Below, in pieces: positions 23,797-36,294 of a stretch of DNA of 64,000 nucleotides (within the stretch, counting starts at the first letter, position 1; each line of letters starts with the position of its first letter). The position numbers and the translations under genes were made by a program. Origin of the DNA: Hedera helix (taxonomy: Eukaryota; Streptophyta; Magnoliopsida; Apiales; Araliaceae); contig OX359273.1 of NCBI GenBank assembly GCA_947179155.2, positions 46,180,523 to 46,244,522 on the forward strand, written 5' to 3'. The notes below the pieces were generated by a model. The model was given only the letters and a program-made list of their open reading frames with translations. It was not told the DNA's origin and made no database searches.

Positions 23797-25771
23797 CTGC
23801 GGTGGTGCCGATGGCGGATGCAGTGGTGGTGGTGTGGAGGGTGAGGAGAGAGAAATGGGTGCATTTGTTGGGACTTGGGAGGGTTTTAGATGCGACAGGG
23901 GAAAGAGATAAGGCTAATGGAGATGTGTGGAGGGAAGTTGGGAGCTGTTATTTTGTCTCTTTGTTATCAAAAAATGGCAAACTGTTGATTGTATTTCCCT
24001 CCTTTTATAAAATCTGCCATGTCATCACTTTTGCTGCCCAAGAGTTAACGAACAACATCTGGCGATGCTACGTGGATTGCTGGACCCCATGGTCTTTTCA
24101 AATTTAGTACTTGTCTAAAAAGCTGTGTCTTAAAAGAGTTATCGATTATTAAAAAATAAAAAAAAAAAAATTATTAAAAAAATAATAATAAAAATAAGCT
24201 CATGAAAGCAGGTTCATTAGATTTACTTATATATTTATTTTAATCAGAATAAAAATTAATTCGTCTATTTACTTTTTCTTTTTTAAAATTAAAAATATAT
24301 TTTTATATTTAAACTATAAAATGACATGAAAATTTTAATATTTCATAACTATTTATTTATTTTTAAACTATAAAATGACATGTACTACTATTACACTACT
24401 AGTACATTGTTAGCTAATCTTACAAATATTTTTAAGCAATTAAAATTTTATTTAAAAATCTTCATTCTATAAATATATTTGTAATTTTAAACAATAGAGT
24501 ATTTAAGAGTCAAAAAAATGAGTTGAAGATTGGTAGAACTCTTGGAATTGTTGGTTAAGAAGAAACTGCATTAAAAATCGAGTTGAAGTTAAATCATATA
24601 ACTAATAGCACAAAATGTCTCCCGGCCCAAAATATTATGATGATCTTTTAATCCAAATATTTAAGAAATATTTTAAAATCCTACTTATCTAAATACATAA
24701 TTTTTAAGGAACACTTTAATTCCTGCCTTATAAATAATTAAATCCCAAACCTTAAAGTCCTAAACTTTTAAGTAATCTCTTTTCTTATGGTTTCTCATAA
24801 AAATTAACCACAAAATTGATCTTGATAATTAAAAAATAAAATTTTGCTTTAAAATTCGTGTCACATTTCGCTTTTTAATAATTAAAATAAATATAATAAT
24901 TAATTTTATAATTAAATGTTGTGTACGTAGACTTATTTCCCTCCCCTCGACCAATTCTCTTAATTCTCACATATTGTATATATACATTACATATATACAA
25001 TAGTAATATAGTAAGTAGTATTTCTTTTTCTTTAGTAAGTTTCATGTCCAAGGCACTCTAAAAATAGTTTTTAATTAAAAAACAGCTTCGTAAGTCTTGA
25101 TTTGTATAGTTGTTTTTTAATTTAACATTCTTTTAATTAATATTTATTTATTATTTAATTTATTTTAATTCACTTTTCAATGCTGGCTTCTCTTTGATTT
25201 TGGGGGATTATTGATAAATATTGTCACGTTTTAGAATGATCAAGTTATTTGTATGATCTAATGACTAAACTCTTATTTGAATTTTTATAACAGACATGAC
25301 GTCCTAAACTTTGATGGTCTGATCGAGTAATGCTTTTGAATTGAGATTAATTATCAACATAAATTTTTTACTTTTTCCTTTTCCTTTTCTACCAAAGTTT
25401 TATTTTTAATGTGATTTGAAGTAAAAAGGCTTAACAAATAAAAAATAAAATAATATTGCATGTCCAGGAAAATGTTACAAATTAATTATACAAACATAAA
25501 CCGTAATTATAAATTGATGATATACATTAACGCTAAGATACACTTACTACCTTCTTTTTTAATATACATTATTATTTGAAAATCAGAAAATTAATTTGAA
25601 TTTTTTTGAAATTATAAAACAATAAATATGTTAATTAATAGTTTTATTTATTTTATTTTTTATAATTCATAATATTCATGATTGTACTGATTATCAAAAT
25701 AAATGAATTTATATCAATTTTAAGTTTAAAAATATCTCATACTATCTTTTAAAAAATCAACATTAATCTTA
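23797..25771. other. PGRL1 promoter and AT-rich intergenic DNA
   Basis: The first 300 bases are G-rich on the plus strand and contain a chance open frame (23802-24107) next to the PGRL1 start. I treat this as PGRL1 upstream sequence. From 24120 on the DNA is extremely AT-rich and shows no gene. Confidence 0.5.
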
Positions 25772-27085
25772 GGAGGGTGTATTCAATTAAGATTTATAAG
25801 AATTTATAAAGACTTTAAAAGTTTAGTTGCATTCAATCAAGACATTTAAAGAGTTTATAAAAGTTTGGTGGTATTCAATTACAACTTTTTTAATGTCTTT
25901 AAAAGTTATGTGGTATTGAATTAAGACTTTTACAAAGTCTATAAAAGTATTTCGGTATTTAAAAAGTCATAGATTTTAAAGATTTCTATCAAATGGTGGA
26001 GTTTGATAGATTTTAAAACAAGATTTATTCATATTCAAAATCTTTCAAAGTCTGACCTCATGCCCAAAGATTTCCAAATATTTGCTAAAAACTTTCAAAT
26101 ATTTGAGAAAAGGGAGAAGATGAAAATAATATAAAATAAATACAAATAAAATTAATAAAAACACATAATAATAAATAATTTTTCTAAAATAATAAAAATA
26201 CTTAAAAACTAACAAATAAAAATAGTATAAAATAATATAAATTAATTGAAAACTCACAAAATATATCAAAACCTAATTAAAATAAATATTAATACATTTA
26301 AGTACAAAATAATTACAAAAACTTAGCATTTGGGGAATAAAAATATAACATAGTTCATCCTCATCAGCTGTGTAAGCTTATATGTTAGTGTTGATTTAAT
26401 ATAATTTGGGTGCCATTTATACTGGTGATTTGAAAATACCTCGTATAAAACTTTTGATAAATAATGATATACTAAGTAGACTGTCTAATAGAATTGTTCG
26501 CATTTTAGCAACTGTTTCTATGGAGAATTTTTATGAATAACCCCTCCTTTCATTTGGTTGCGAATGTCATTTTATGTTGTTGAGTTAAAATTATAATTAC
26601 AATATTTATGTACTAGCAGTAAAAAAACAATAGAAAATTTTAAAGTTCTATGTGGTTTATAAACTTTTTCCATTATAGGGTACTGTGTAATTTTCTCTAA
26701 ATCAATTATCCTCTTAATTTTTTATCCATTTGTGATCATTGGGTTATGTGATACTCTATTATGTCAAAGATGTAAAGATGATGATGCTTCCAGACCAAAC
26801 CAATCTATCCAATTCATCATTTTTATAGTTTTCTTTAAAGTATATTGTCTGATCTCTTCAACAAAATGCTTAATGATGTAAGCTACAAGATATATTAAAA
26901 GTATATAAAACTCTATCAAAATCTTTAATAAAAAATCTATAAAAGTATGTCACTTATTTCATGGAGTCTTTAAAAGTCATTTTAAAAGTTTTTAAAGTCA
27001 TTAAAAGTTAACGAACTCTATAAAAATCTATCACTTAAAAAGAGTCTTTAAATTTTTTTTAAAATCTTAATTGAATACACTCCCC
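25772..27085. mobile_element. PIF/Harbinger-like non-autonomous element, 1.3 kb
   Basis: Flanked by TTA at 25769-25771 and 27086-27088. Left end GGAGGGTGTATTCAATTAAG and inverted right end GGGGAGTGTATTCAATTAAG differ at two positions. Both subterminal regions carry repeated TATTCAATT / AAGTCTTTAAAAGT-type motifs (about 25780-25960 and 26890-27060), as expected of transposase-binding arrays. The interior is AT-rich with no recognisable transposase. Superfamily is inferred from the 3-base TSD and ends. Confidence 0.75.
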
Positions 27086-27088
27086 TTA

Positions 27089-28154
27089 TAATAATTTGGA
27101 GCAGAAAATATTATTATCATAATAAAAAATATAAACGTAAAATATATGAAAAATCCCTATAAAAATAAACTAAAATTATAATAGCACAAAATGGTCCTTA
27201 ATTCATCCATAAAATTGAGGAAGAGAACACATTATGTATCTAAAATCACAAAAATATTATGTTTTCCTAAAAAAATAAAAAATCTTTCCATAGTGGCCCT
27301 TCATCGTTCCCTAAAATTTATTAAGATCGAGAATATATTATTCAACAGCATGAAAACACTATGGCTTACATTAAGGGAGAGACTCAACGTGGCCTTACAA
27401 AATGTGAATATATAATGTCGTTCAAAATCGATTAGAAATTAAAGCTCACAAGACTATAAAATCGGCTGGCTGGGCTCTATCAAATCATTGAGTAAAACAT
27501 TTGTGGCTCACATTGAGCTAGGGACTTAACAACTAGCAAGGCCTTACAAAATGGGAATATAGACCGTGCTTCAGAATCAAATTAGCTATTAAAACTCATA
27601 CATCAATAAAGTTGGTTCATCAAACTATTGAGAAATATTTAATTAAAATCGACAGCCCGCTTAGAACTTTTTATTGATCGCATCCATTTGAAAGAAATGA
27701 ATTTAAGTATGAAAATGACGTCTCTCCTACAGACCATCTGTTTTAATAACACAATGGTCCTTCATCCTTAATATTTAGGAGAAAAATACATTATTAATTA
27801 TATATTTAAAGTCACAAAAATATTATGTTTTGTTTTTCTATAGGAAAAAAAAATAAAATCTTTTCATCTATATATATTTTTATCTATTTGTCAGTATTTT
27901 TTATTCTTAAATATTTTTTAATTTACCTAATATTCCTTGAATTAATATATTATTAGTCTATAAACAATTAATATTTAGTTCTATAACAATTAAAATCAGT
28001 TCTATAAATAAACTAGTTGTTAATGAATTAAGAAGTATCACGGGGTGAGGGGCTCCCGGTGGTTAAAAACACAGGCTACTCCCCGTTCTTAGTCTCGTAT
28101 GAAATCTCGTCAGTGCATAATCAACTTACCACACGTGACCTCTCTTTTTATTTT
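27089..28154. other. Intergenic region with diverged direct repeats
   Basis: A two-copy repeat of about 149 bases starts at 27391 and 27540 (GGCCTTACAAAATG). A second diverged pair (ATGGTCCTT ... CACAAAAATATTATGTTTT) lies near 27190-27265 and 27755-27835. No coding region. Confidence 0.55.
28132..28137. promoter_or_regulatory. G-box CACGTG upstream of ANS
   Basis: A perfect CACGTG about 390 bases upstream of the ANS TATA box, just outside a MITE. Bound by bHLH or bZIP factors in general; use here is inferred. Confidence 0.35.
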
Positions 28155-28421
28155 GGGACAACTTTCCGTGCAAAAGTTCAAATACAAACTCTCATCTCAC
28201 TATTAAAAAAGTAAGACATGACACAGATTTTCGTGTCAAGCCCATTTTTTAAAGATCCGGTTAGTATGAAGTTAACTTTATGATAAGTCAGATAATTGAC
28301 CAATACAGTGTTGACACGCAAAGAAAGAAAATACTCTCGACCTACGTGTCAATACTGTATGCTAACCGAATCCTGATGAGATGAGAGTTTGTGTTTAAAA
28401 GTTGTGTTCGTAAATTTATTC
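28155..28421. mobile_element. Foldback MITE in the ANS promoter
   Basis: The arms share ACAAACTCTCATCTCA (near 28185-28200 and inverted near 28378-28393) and weaker similarity outward to CAACTTT-type ends. A related family is at 35615-35762 and 35781-36298, sharing the interior GACACGAAAATTCGTGTC-like motif. Exact ends and TSD are not certain. Confidence 0.55.
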
Positions 28422-28458
28422 TTTATTTTTTGTGTCCAATTACTCTCTCTCTCTGGTA

Positions 28459-28482
28459 GGCGGTAGCTAGGCGGTAGCTACC
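28459..28482. promoter_or_regulatory. Paired MYB-type repeats in the ANS proximal promoter
   Basis: GGCGGTAGCTA occurs twice head to tail (28459-28469, 28470-28480). Each contains the inverted AGCTACC, fitting the anthocyanin MYB element ANCNNCC, and a third forward AGCTACC lies at 28476-28482. They sit about 45-65 bases upstream of the TATA box. Confidence 0.5.
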
Positions 28483-28524
28483 TCCAACCTTCTCCTCGAT
28501 CGTAGCACTTTACTCTTAAAAGGC

Positions 28525-28530
28525 TATAAA
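28525..28530 (+). promoter_or_regulatory. TATA box of ANS
   Basis: TATAAA 73 bases before the chosen start codon. It predicts transcription from about 28555, which would leave the upstream in-frame ATG at 28553 outside or at the very edge of the mRNA. Confidence 0.65.
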
Positions 28531-28597
28531 ATCTCACAGCAGAGCATGGTGCATGCAAACTACTTCAAACTTCATATCAAGAATTCATCAAAATAAA

Positions 28598-30625
28598 ATG
28601 GTGATCACCTCAATAGCTTCTAGAGTTGAAAGTTTGGCCAGCAGCGGGATTCAATTAATCCCCAAAGAATACGTGAGGCCGAAAGATGAACTAACCAGCA
28701 TCGGCAACGTATTCGAAGAGGAGAAGAAAGATGAAGGTCCTCAAGTACCTACTATCGACTTAAATGATATCGGTTCAGAGGATAAAGCGATTCGAGAAAA
28801 ATGCCACCAACAAATCCAGAAGGCCGCCGTCGAGTGGGGGGTGATGCACCTTGTGAACCATGGCATATCGGATCAACTCATTGACCGCGTCAAGTTGGCA
28901 GGACAAGCCTTTTTTGATGAACCAATTGGTGAAAAGGAGAAGTATGCTAATGATCCGGCCACCGGAAGGATTCAAGGCTATGGAAGTAAGCTAGCCAACA
29001 CTGCTTCTGGCCAGCTTGAATGGGAGGACTATTTTTTCCACCTTGTCTTCCCTGAGGAAGAGCGCGACATGTTCATTTGGCCTGAAACACCCGTTGACTA
29101 TACGTAAGTCTTCTTAATTCTTTACTCGATCATAAGCTAAATAATTTCTTAAATTGTGCATACTATACATTGTTTAACACTCTTTTTAACAACTTAAGCG
29201 TTTAGAGCATTTGATAACTGTTCTGTTGTCTATAATGTTAAAGTTTAATTTATTACTTTAAGAGAGATCTAAAAACAATTAAATGTTAGTTGTTCGTACT
29301 AATTTTTTAACTGTGAAAGATTAGTTGGCTATACCCAATGTTGGATATGGACGAGTCTTGTAATACTTTTAGACCATGTTTGTTTATAAAGATAACGCTT
29401 GAGATTAGATTATTAATCTCAAATTTTAAAAATTGAACTAAAAACTATTAGTCGAAAGATAACGAAAAAATGACTTGAAATTGAGAACTATTTAATACCG
29501 TCTCCAATCAATATTTATAATTCCTATCATTTGGGTTTGGAATTAAAATTTATGGACAAAATTAACTTTTATTTTCATTTAAAATGATTAATGTATTTTA
29601 TTTTATCCATCTATAATTATACTACGAAAAAATATGATCTATTTGTTATTATTGGTAAGGGTATATTAGTCCGAACAATAGGTTTTATCCAGTTCTTGAA
29701 ATAATCTCTTACAAAACAGACATAATACGAGATTATTGTAAATCATCCTATAAATAATCATATTTTAAACAAAATATGTGACTTAGACTAATTAATTTTT
29801 TTATTAATAGTTGTGAAATTATAATTCATAAAAATATAGTATTGAGAATATAATCTTGACTTTAAAGTTGGTTGTAATTTTGGTAATTCTATTCCCTCTT
29901 TTCTTTATACTTATCCTACCATGAACTTGTTACGATGCAGTCCGGCAACAAGTGAGTATGCTAAGGAGCTGCGAGGCCTAGCAACCAAGATCCTCTCTGC
30001 GCTATCTCTAGGTTTGGGATTGGACGAAGGAAGGCTAGAAAAAGAAGTAGGTGGCATGGAAGACCTAATACTTCAACTAAAGATCAATTACTACCCCAAG
30101 TGTCCTCAACCAGAACTAGCTCTTGGTGTCGAAGCTCACACCGATGTGAGTACACTCACTTTCATACTCCATAACATGGTGCCCGGCCTGCAGCTCTTCT
30201 ACAACGGCAAGTGGGTGACCGCGAAATGTGTTCCAAACTCTATTATCGTGCACATCGGAGACACCATCGAGATTCTAAGCAATGGTAAGTATAAAAGCGT
30301 TCTTCACAGGGGACTTGTGAACAAGGAAAAGGTAAGGATTTCCTGGGCTGTTTTCTGTGAGCCACCTAAGGAAAAGATCATCCTAAAGCCGCTGCCAGAG
30401 ACTGTGACCGAGGCTGAGCCACCACTCTTCCCTCCTCGCACCTTTGCTCAGCATTTGGAGCATAAGCTGTTCAAGAAGAGCCAGGAATCTACCGACTACT
30501 CAAAAATTTGTCAGCCACAGGAACAGGGGACTAATCCTCCCAAACCTAAAACTTGTCAGCCAGTTCCACAAGAACAGGGAACTAATCCTCCTGAAACAAA
30601 AATTTCTCAGCAACAGGAACAGTGA
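28598..30625 (+). CDS. ANS: Anthocyanidin synthase (leucoanthocyanidin dioxygenase)
   Basis: Exons 28598-29103 and 29941-30625, 396 residues. It is a 2-oxoglutarate/Fe(II) dioxygenase that turns leucoanthocyanidins into anthocyanidins in flavonoid synthesis. The start at 28598 gives the family N-terminus (SRVESLASSGIQLIPKEYVR) and fits the TATA box. Visible signs: KYANDPATGRIQGYGSKLA and GQLEWEDYFFH in exon 1. The iron ligands are His235, Asp237 and His291, with the 2-oxoglutarate contacts Arg301 and Ser303. The sequence follows known ANS proteins closely up to KLFKKSQE (about 344-351). Odd feature: a tail of about 40 residues made of repeated QEQGTNPP units that usual ANS proteins (about 350-360 residues) lack. 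The intron is 837 bases with the usual GT/AG ends and may hold an old MITE. Confidence 0.97.
29370..29785. mobile_element. Possible decayed MITE in the ANS intron
   Basis: The left end ACCATGTTTGTTTATAAAGA resembles the 18049-18395 element and the sequence at the window's right end. The right side carries weak inverted similarity with GAGATTATT motifs. Boundaries and TSD are not resolved. Confidence 0.35.
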
Positions 30626-30646
30626 ACTAATCCTCCTAAAACTGGT
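30503..30646 (+). repeat. Three-unit tandem repeat forming the ANS tail and crossing the stop
   Basis: Units lie at 30503-30547, 30548-30598 and about 30599-30646. Each contains a TCAGC stretch, GAACAGxGxACTAATCCTCC and an AAAA-rich end. The stop codon TGA (30623-30625) sits where the first two units have GGG and GGA, inside unit 3. In frame, unit 3 continues with TNPPKTG before another stop. Confidence 0.85.
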
Positions 30647-33600
30647 TAAATTCTAAATCTCCAGAACAAGAAAGCTGCCGACCTCGCCTTAAGTTATCTT
30701 GCTGTTTGTGTGCTTTAGATTTTAGTTATAATAGGTAAAATGTAGGCCACATATGGACTACTTAATTTCTTGGGTGCAAATAAAATGTGTTACTTGAATA
30801 GAATAATTCAAACTTATTTTCATAAATCAGACGAAGACTTGGTTGGAGACAGACAGAGGGAGCTGGACTGGTTTTTTAAACAATGTTAAGCTAAGCTAAT
30901 AGTACTACTACTATAAACCATGATGAAATCACATTTTATGGTGTTTGCGAAATACAAATATTGTTCCAGAGGCAAATATTTATATGGAAGAGGTCTCCAA
31001 GTAGAGAAGTTATTCAGTGGTCTTAGAACACTACGTGATTATGTCCCAAAATAGAATAATTTTCCTCCCAGTTCCTCCACCAATATCCAAAACCGTTGGT
31101 ATGCATTATTATTATTATTATTTTCATAGAAAGGCGTGTAATTAATTTCAATTGAGCCGGTCCATACAGAGGATTAAGACTTGTAGTACTATTCTCACTA
31201 TGCACGTATCTTTATCTTCTTCCCTGGTGACTAAGCATAATAATCAAGAATCTCACCTTCATTAGCAATAGCAGCAGAGGAGATTCCGTCGGGAAAGAAA
31301 AGAAAAGAAAAACAGAAAACCCGATTTTGGAGAAAAATGAAATATATTACTCCTTCCCATTCCATCCAATATTAAAAATACAATTTATACCGATGATTTT
31401 TTATTCTCAAACATACGTACCCTTATTATTAAAAAGTTATTTAACAGTGATGGTGTAATTTTTAACGGAACAGTAAAACAACTAAAGTAATGATAAAATA
31501 GAAAAATCAATTCACTTTAAATAAAGTCTTAAACTAAAAATATACAACTCATTTGGAAGAGACTAAAAAATAAAATATATAGAAAAAGGAAACGACCAAC
31601 AAGAGTACAGAAAATTTCAAACTTTAGCTGATGATCATCAGAGAGAATAAAAGATACTCAAGCTCCAGCTCAAAGAAATAATTGAGCTAGAAAAGAGAGA
31701 CTGAGAGAGAGAGAGAAATGATCTCAAACTCAAAATCAATGCATTACGTTACTTGCCCTATCAATTTCTGTTGCAGCTCAGTTGGACCTACAACAATCTT
31801 CTCCGTGTTCACCTGTGTATAAGTTACAAATATCTATATATATATATATATAATTATATATATATATATATATATAATTTTTTATTTTATTTTATTTTTG
31901 AAGGGAGAGGGAGGGAGGGAGAGAGAGAGGGGGAGGGGGAAGGGTGGTTATTTCTTGAGACTCTATTATAATATATCAATATTCATTTTATTTTTTCTCT
32001 TATCTTTTCTAATCTATATTTTGTAAGCTTTATTTAAATATTTTTTTTAATTACACACACATAATGTGTGCCACACAAATTAGTTCGATTTATAGAAATA
32101 AGGACCATGTAATTTTAGAGAGCGCAACATATATGAGAGAAAAGGTCTCATAAATATAAATGGAGATTGAGGGAGAGATATGTATCATCATTATTTATGA
32201 GAGAAAAATTCACTCAACTAATGGGGAAAAAATTGGTACTAAAAAATTTTCAACAAAATTAGGACTTGGTAAGACTTGGTCGATTCATATTTACCTTCTC
32301 TCTATAAAGCCTAGTGAACTTGGACACAAGATATTTTACAACAGTAAAAATATTAATTGATAAGAAAAAAAAATATTTTTGACTTTGTTTGCCTAAATTT
32401 AAATAAGAATTTACACGCAAATATACGCGGCCCACAAATAATATAATGATAAAGTCGAGTGTCGAACCCACAGAAAATTAAAAATAATTATTACCAAACA
32501 CTAATTTATTATCAAATTAATTCTATTTAAACAAATACAATTAAATTATAAAATAAACTAATTTAAATTACTAACTAAATTAAACTAATAAAAAGGATTA
32601 AATCAAATTAAAAATAATTAAGATCACAATTTCTCCCAATACTTCATTTAAATCTCTTTACTCTCTTTTTAATTAATTAACTATATAAAATTGTTAACTG
32701 AGAATGCTTAACTATTTATTAACCATTTTCAAGAATTAATAAAAAGATTTATTCCAATTAAGTTGCTATATTGCCATGCAAAATAACTTAAAATAAACTC
32801 ATTAAGATCCAACTCTCAACAAAGTTACATGTGGCATATAGGTATCTTCATCCTATACACTATTATGCTACTCTTCCTAGAAAAAATCAACAAATTCACA
32901 TGTTATCATATCTGGATCTAAACATATAATCCATTTTTGATTTCATATAAATTATCTCATTAATTATTACGCTAAATAATTATACATGAATGCACTAAAT
33001 ATGATAAACAACTCATATATAATCATTAATAATTAAAAAGAAAATAAATTAAACTAAACCACACAATGAGTTCAATTGCAATCTCAAATAAAAATTAGTT
33101 CATAACTAAATAATAAACTATTCACAAATAATTCAACATCTCAAAATTAAAAAAATAAAAGAGAAAGAAAAGAATCAAATTTGTGTTGACATCCGTCTAT
33201 CACTCGGATCACAGTTTTCATTTCCCAAGCTCTTCCTTTAATTCTTCAATCCTTCGCGTTGAATATTTACTTCTAATTCTATTCATAAACTATTATAATA
33301 TAATATTCTGTTCTAAAACTATGTTAATCTATTCTAATATGTTGAAAATAAAGTTACATAGCATATTTATAGGAGTACAATATTAATCCTAAACTAATAT
33401 GGAAAAGAAATTCAATTTAGAATCAAAATCCGCATATAATTCCATTCTAACCAATTAACGCTCCAGCCAAACAGCCCCTTCGCTATTTGACCAAGTCAAA
33501 CTCGCTAGTGATGTCATCGCCTCAGTCAGCACAATCCGCGCATTACATGAAGTCCTGTGTTGTCGCTCTGCCCGAACAACGACGTTGCTGCTCTACCCTG

Positions 33601-35543
33601 CTGGCTTGCACGCGTACATGGCGCTGTCCAACATGTTCTAGTTTATTACGATATTGTCACCCAGCTGGTTATTTACAGTTATGTCACTAGCTTTTGCAGA
33701 AATTTATAGATTTGCCACCAAGGTTCACTTTCCTACAAAATTAAATATAAATTAATTAAAAATAAATATAAATGATATAAAAATAATAATAATGCATAAT
33801 AATAATAATAAATAAAACACCTAAATTCCTAAAAATACTTAAAAACTTATAAATAATTAAGCCTAAAAATATTAAATAAATAGACATAAAATTCAATTAT
33901 CAGACTTTGAAATAAACTTGATTTTCATACAAAATATCTAACATATTATAGTTTTCTTACAAAGTTTAAATCTTATTTCACTTTATTACAGGCACTGGCA
34001 CTGGCACTGGCACGACTCCTGTTCTCGAACACTGTTGCTCAATATTCGATTTATTGATGCTTAATGTGTCCTTTTACACTGTAAATTATGGATCAGCAAT
34101 TGCAACAAGGAACTAATCTATAACAAAGTGGCATTGGAGAGAAGAAGTGATCTGAGGTGAGGGCTGACTGGTTGCTTGCTACAGAAACCCAAAAAAACAT
34201 GAAACAATGAACAAAATGTTGAGCAATGTTATGAATTTTCATAAATTTATGGAGTAAGGATTCCTGTATCATTTTCATTATGCAAGTGTTTCAGCAAACT
34301 TTCTAGTTGTGTTGAGTATCAGTTTGTTATAACTTTCTAGTTGAAAGAATGTTATGATTGCAACTTTTCATTTGACAGTTTAAGCTTTTATTAGAGGAAG
34401 CTAAGCTTGGCAAAGTTATTAATACAGGAAACTAAGCTTGCAATGAGCTGACGTTAAAATACATAGTATATCAATATGAAAATAATTTAGATGTCCTGTG
34501 GCAATCATGCATGTTGCCTGATTATATATCTATTTCGTTGCAAATAAACATGTTATGTTGTATTGCCTCCATCTACTAGTATAACTAGCTGACTGGTAAA
34601 ATGGTCCAAATATTATACTTAATCCGTCCGTTAGTATTACTAGCGACGGCCGTTTATCCTTTTTAAATCTCAGTCGTTGTTTGTTCAAATAAAGAAATTA
34701 GATGCTATTTATCCATTAACAAGTATTTGTTATGGATTGTTCCTTATATATATATATATATATATATATATTGCTGCCATCTTTGCATGTGGACGCAATC
34801 TTGAGTACAAAATATGCAGCAGAGATAATCACTTCATTAATTACAACACTGAAGAATTCGCATAAAGTTCATGAGCGGAGAACACAATAAATGGTGGGGA
34901 TTTGTTTAAAAGAATAATTTCTTTTCAAAATAGGTTTATGATTTATTTCAATTAAATATGTCTACAATTTTAAAATGAAGAGAGTAATATTTAATGATTA
35001 TAAAGTAATGATCTATAGTGTTCACTGCACTATATATGAAAAAGAGGGTATTGTACTGTTTGAGGTAGGTCAATGGATATTTTAATTTTCTTGCACCGCA
35101 AAGAAAAAAAAAAACTTGTATCCGTGGAATCTTAAATGAATAGGTTTATCAGCGATGTTCTTAAAGTCATCATGTCAGATCAGCTCATCTTTGAATAAAT
35201 ATTAATTTATGATTGTCATTTCAAATAACTGTTGGTTTATTATTTATTTTTTGTTGCTAATAATTGAAAGTTTCATGTTATTTTGTGCATTTAGTCTTTG
35301 TAGAACAGAATGAAGGGGGTGCGTTGACTTTTTAAGTTTTATTTTTGAGAAGTGATATTTTTACATATAAATTATCGTTATAGGTCCATGGTGACAGTCA
35401 AAATCGTCGTTATAGACCTATAACAATACTTTTTATGTGAAAATATCAAAAAAATTCTATGAAAATATCAATCTCCTTTATTTTTATGTATTTGTATATT
35501 GCAAACACACACACACACACACTCACAGACACACACACACACC

Positions 35544-35611
<68 letters not shown>

Positions 35612-35614
35612 TAG
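30647..35614. other. Intergenic region downstream of ANS
   Basis: ANS 3' UTR with AATAAA at 30779-30784, then AT-rich DNA with microsatellites (31832-31876 TA; 34747-34771 TA; 35504-35615 CA then TA). The 32390-33720 stretch may be a retroelement fragment: its minus strand carries CTGTGGGTTCGACACTCGAC, a motif I associate with plant retroelement sequence. No gene is supported. Confidence 0.5.
32390..33720 (-). mobile_element. Possible decayed retroelement fragment
   Basis: On the minus strand it contains CTGTGGGTTCGACACTCGAC (about 32456-32475), which resembles sequence seen near plant LTR or primer-binding regions, then AT-rich DNA. No paired LTR, gag or pol frame is visible. Low confidence. 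Confidence 0.25.
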
Positions 35615-35762
35615 GATAAGTATTAGTGCACAACATTTTGATCTAAATCATTGAAAGATGGGGACTGACACGAAAATTCGTATCAGGTCTCACTTTTTAA
35701 TAGTTGAGATGTATATAGTGTTTAGAGTAGTGTTTGGTTATAGTGTGTGTAAAATTGTCTAT
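35615..35762. mobile_element. Foldback MITE copy 1
   Basis: Contains GACACGAAAATTCGTATCAG and CACTTTTTAATAGTTGAGATG, shared with the 28155-28421 and 35781-36298 elements, and begins GGATAAGT like the next copy. The right end is blurred by a TA microsatellite. Confidence 0.5.
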
Positions 35763-35780
35763 ATATATATATATATATAT

Positions 35781-36294
35781 GGATAAGTCTACACACAAAC
35801 ATAAATCCAAACAAACTCTCATCTTACCATTGACTTGACACGAATTTCTGTGTCAGACTCAACTTTTTAATGGTAAGATGAGAGTTTGTATTTGTCAATG
35901 TTATTAAAACCAGTTCGAAACCTGCGGTTCGACCGGTTGAACCGGTTCCTTTTTCGGTCCGATTTGGACCGGTTAACTAGTTTTGGTCAATACCCGGTTG
36001 ACCACCGGTTCAACCGGTGTTTCAACCGGTAAAACCGGTTGAACCGGTTTTGAAGTATTTTTTTTTTTAAATTTTTTTTACCAATAATATAACATAATTT
36101 CACTATATTTTAGCTTTAAAAAATTAGATGTTTTAAAATTTTATTAATTATTAATAATATATATTTTTATATATTTATGACGTCACTGGTTTAATAACGG
36201 TTCGACCACTGGTTAAACCAGTGACCCATCCACCCGGTAACTTTTTCGGTTCACTGAACGAACCGGTTCTGAAAACATTGGTATTTGTAAAGTT

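Noticed and set aside
23802..24107. 101-codon open frame on the plus strand next to the PGRL1 start
   Set aside because: It lies in the PGRL1 promoter and has no family match; a chance frame in G-rich DNA.
28553..28597. Upstream in-frame ATG for ANS
   Set aside because: It lies at or before the transcription start predicted from the TATA box at 28525. The family N-terminus begins at 28598.
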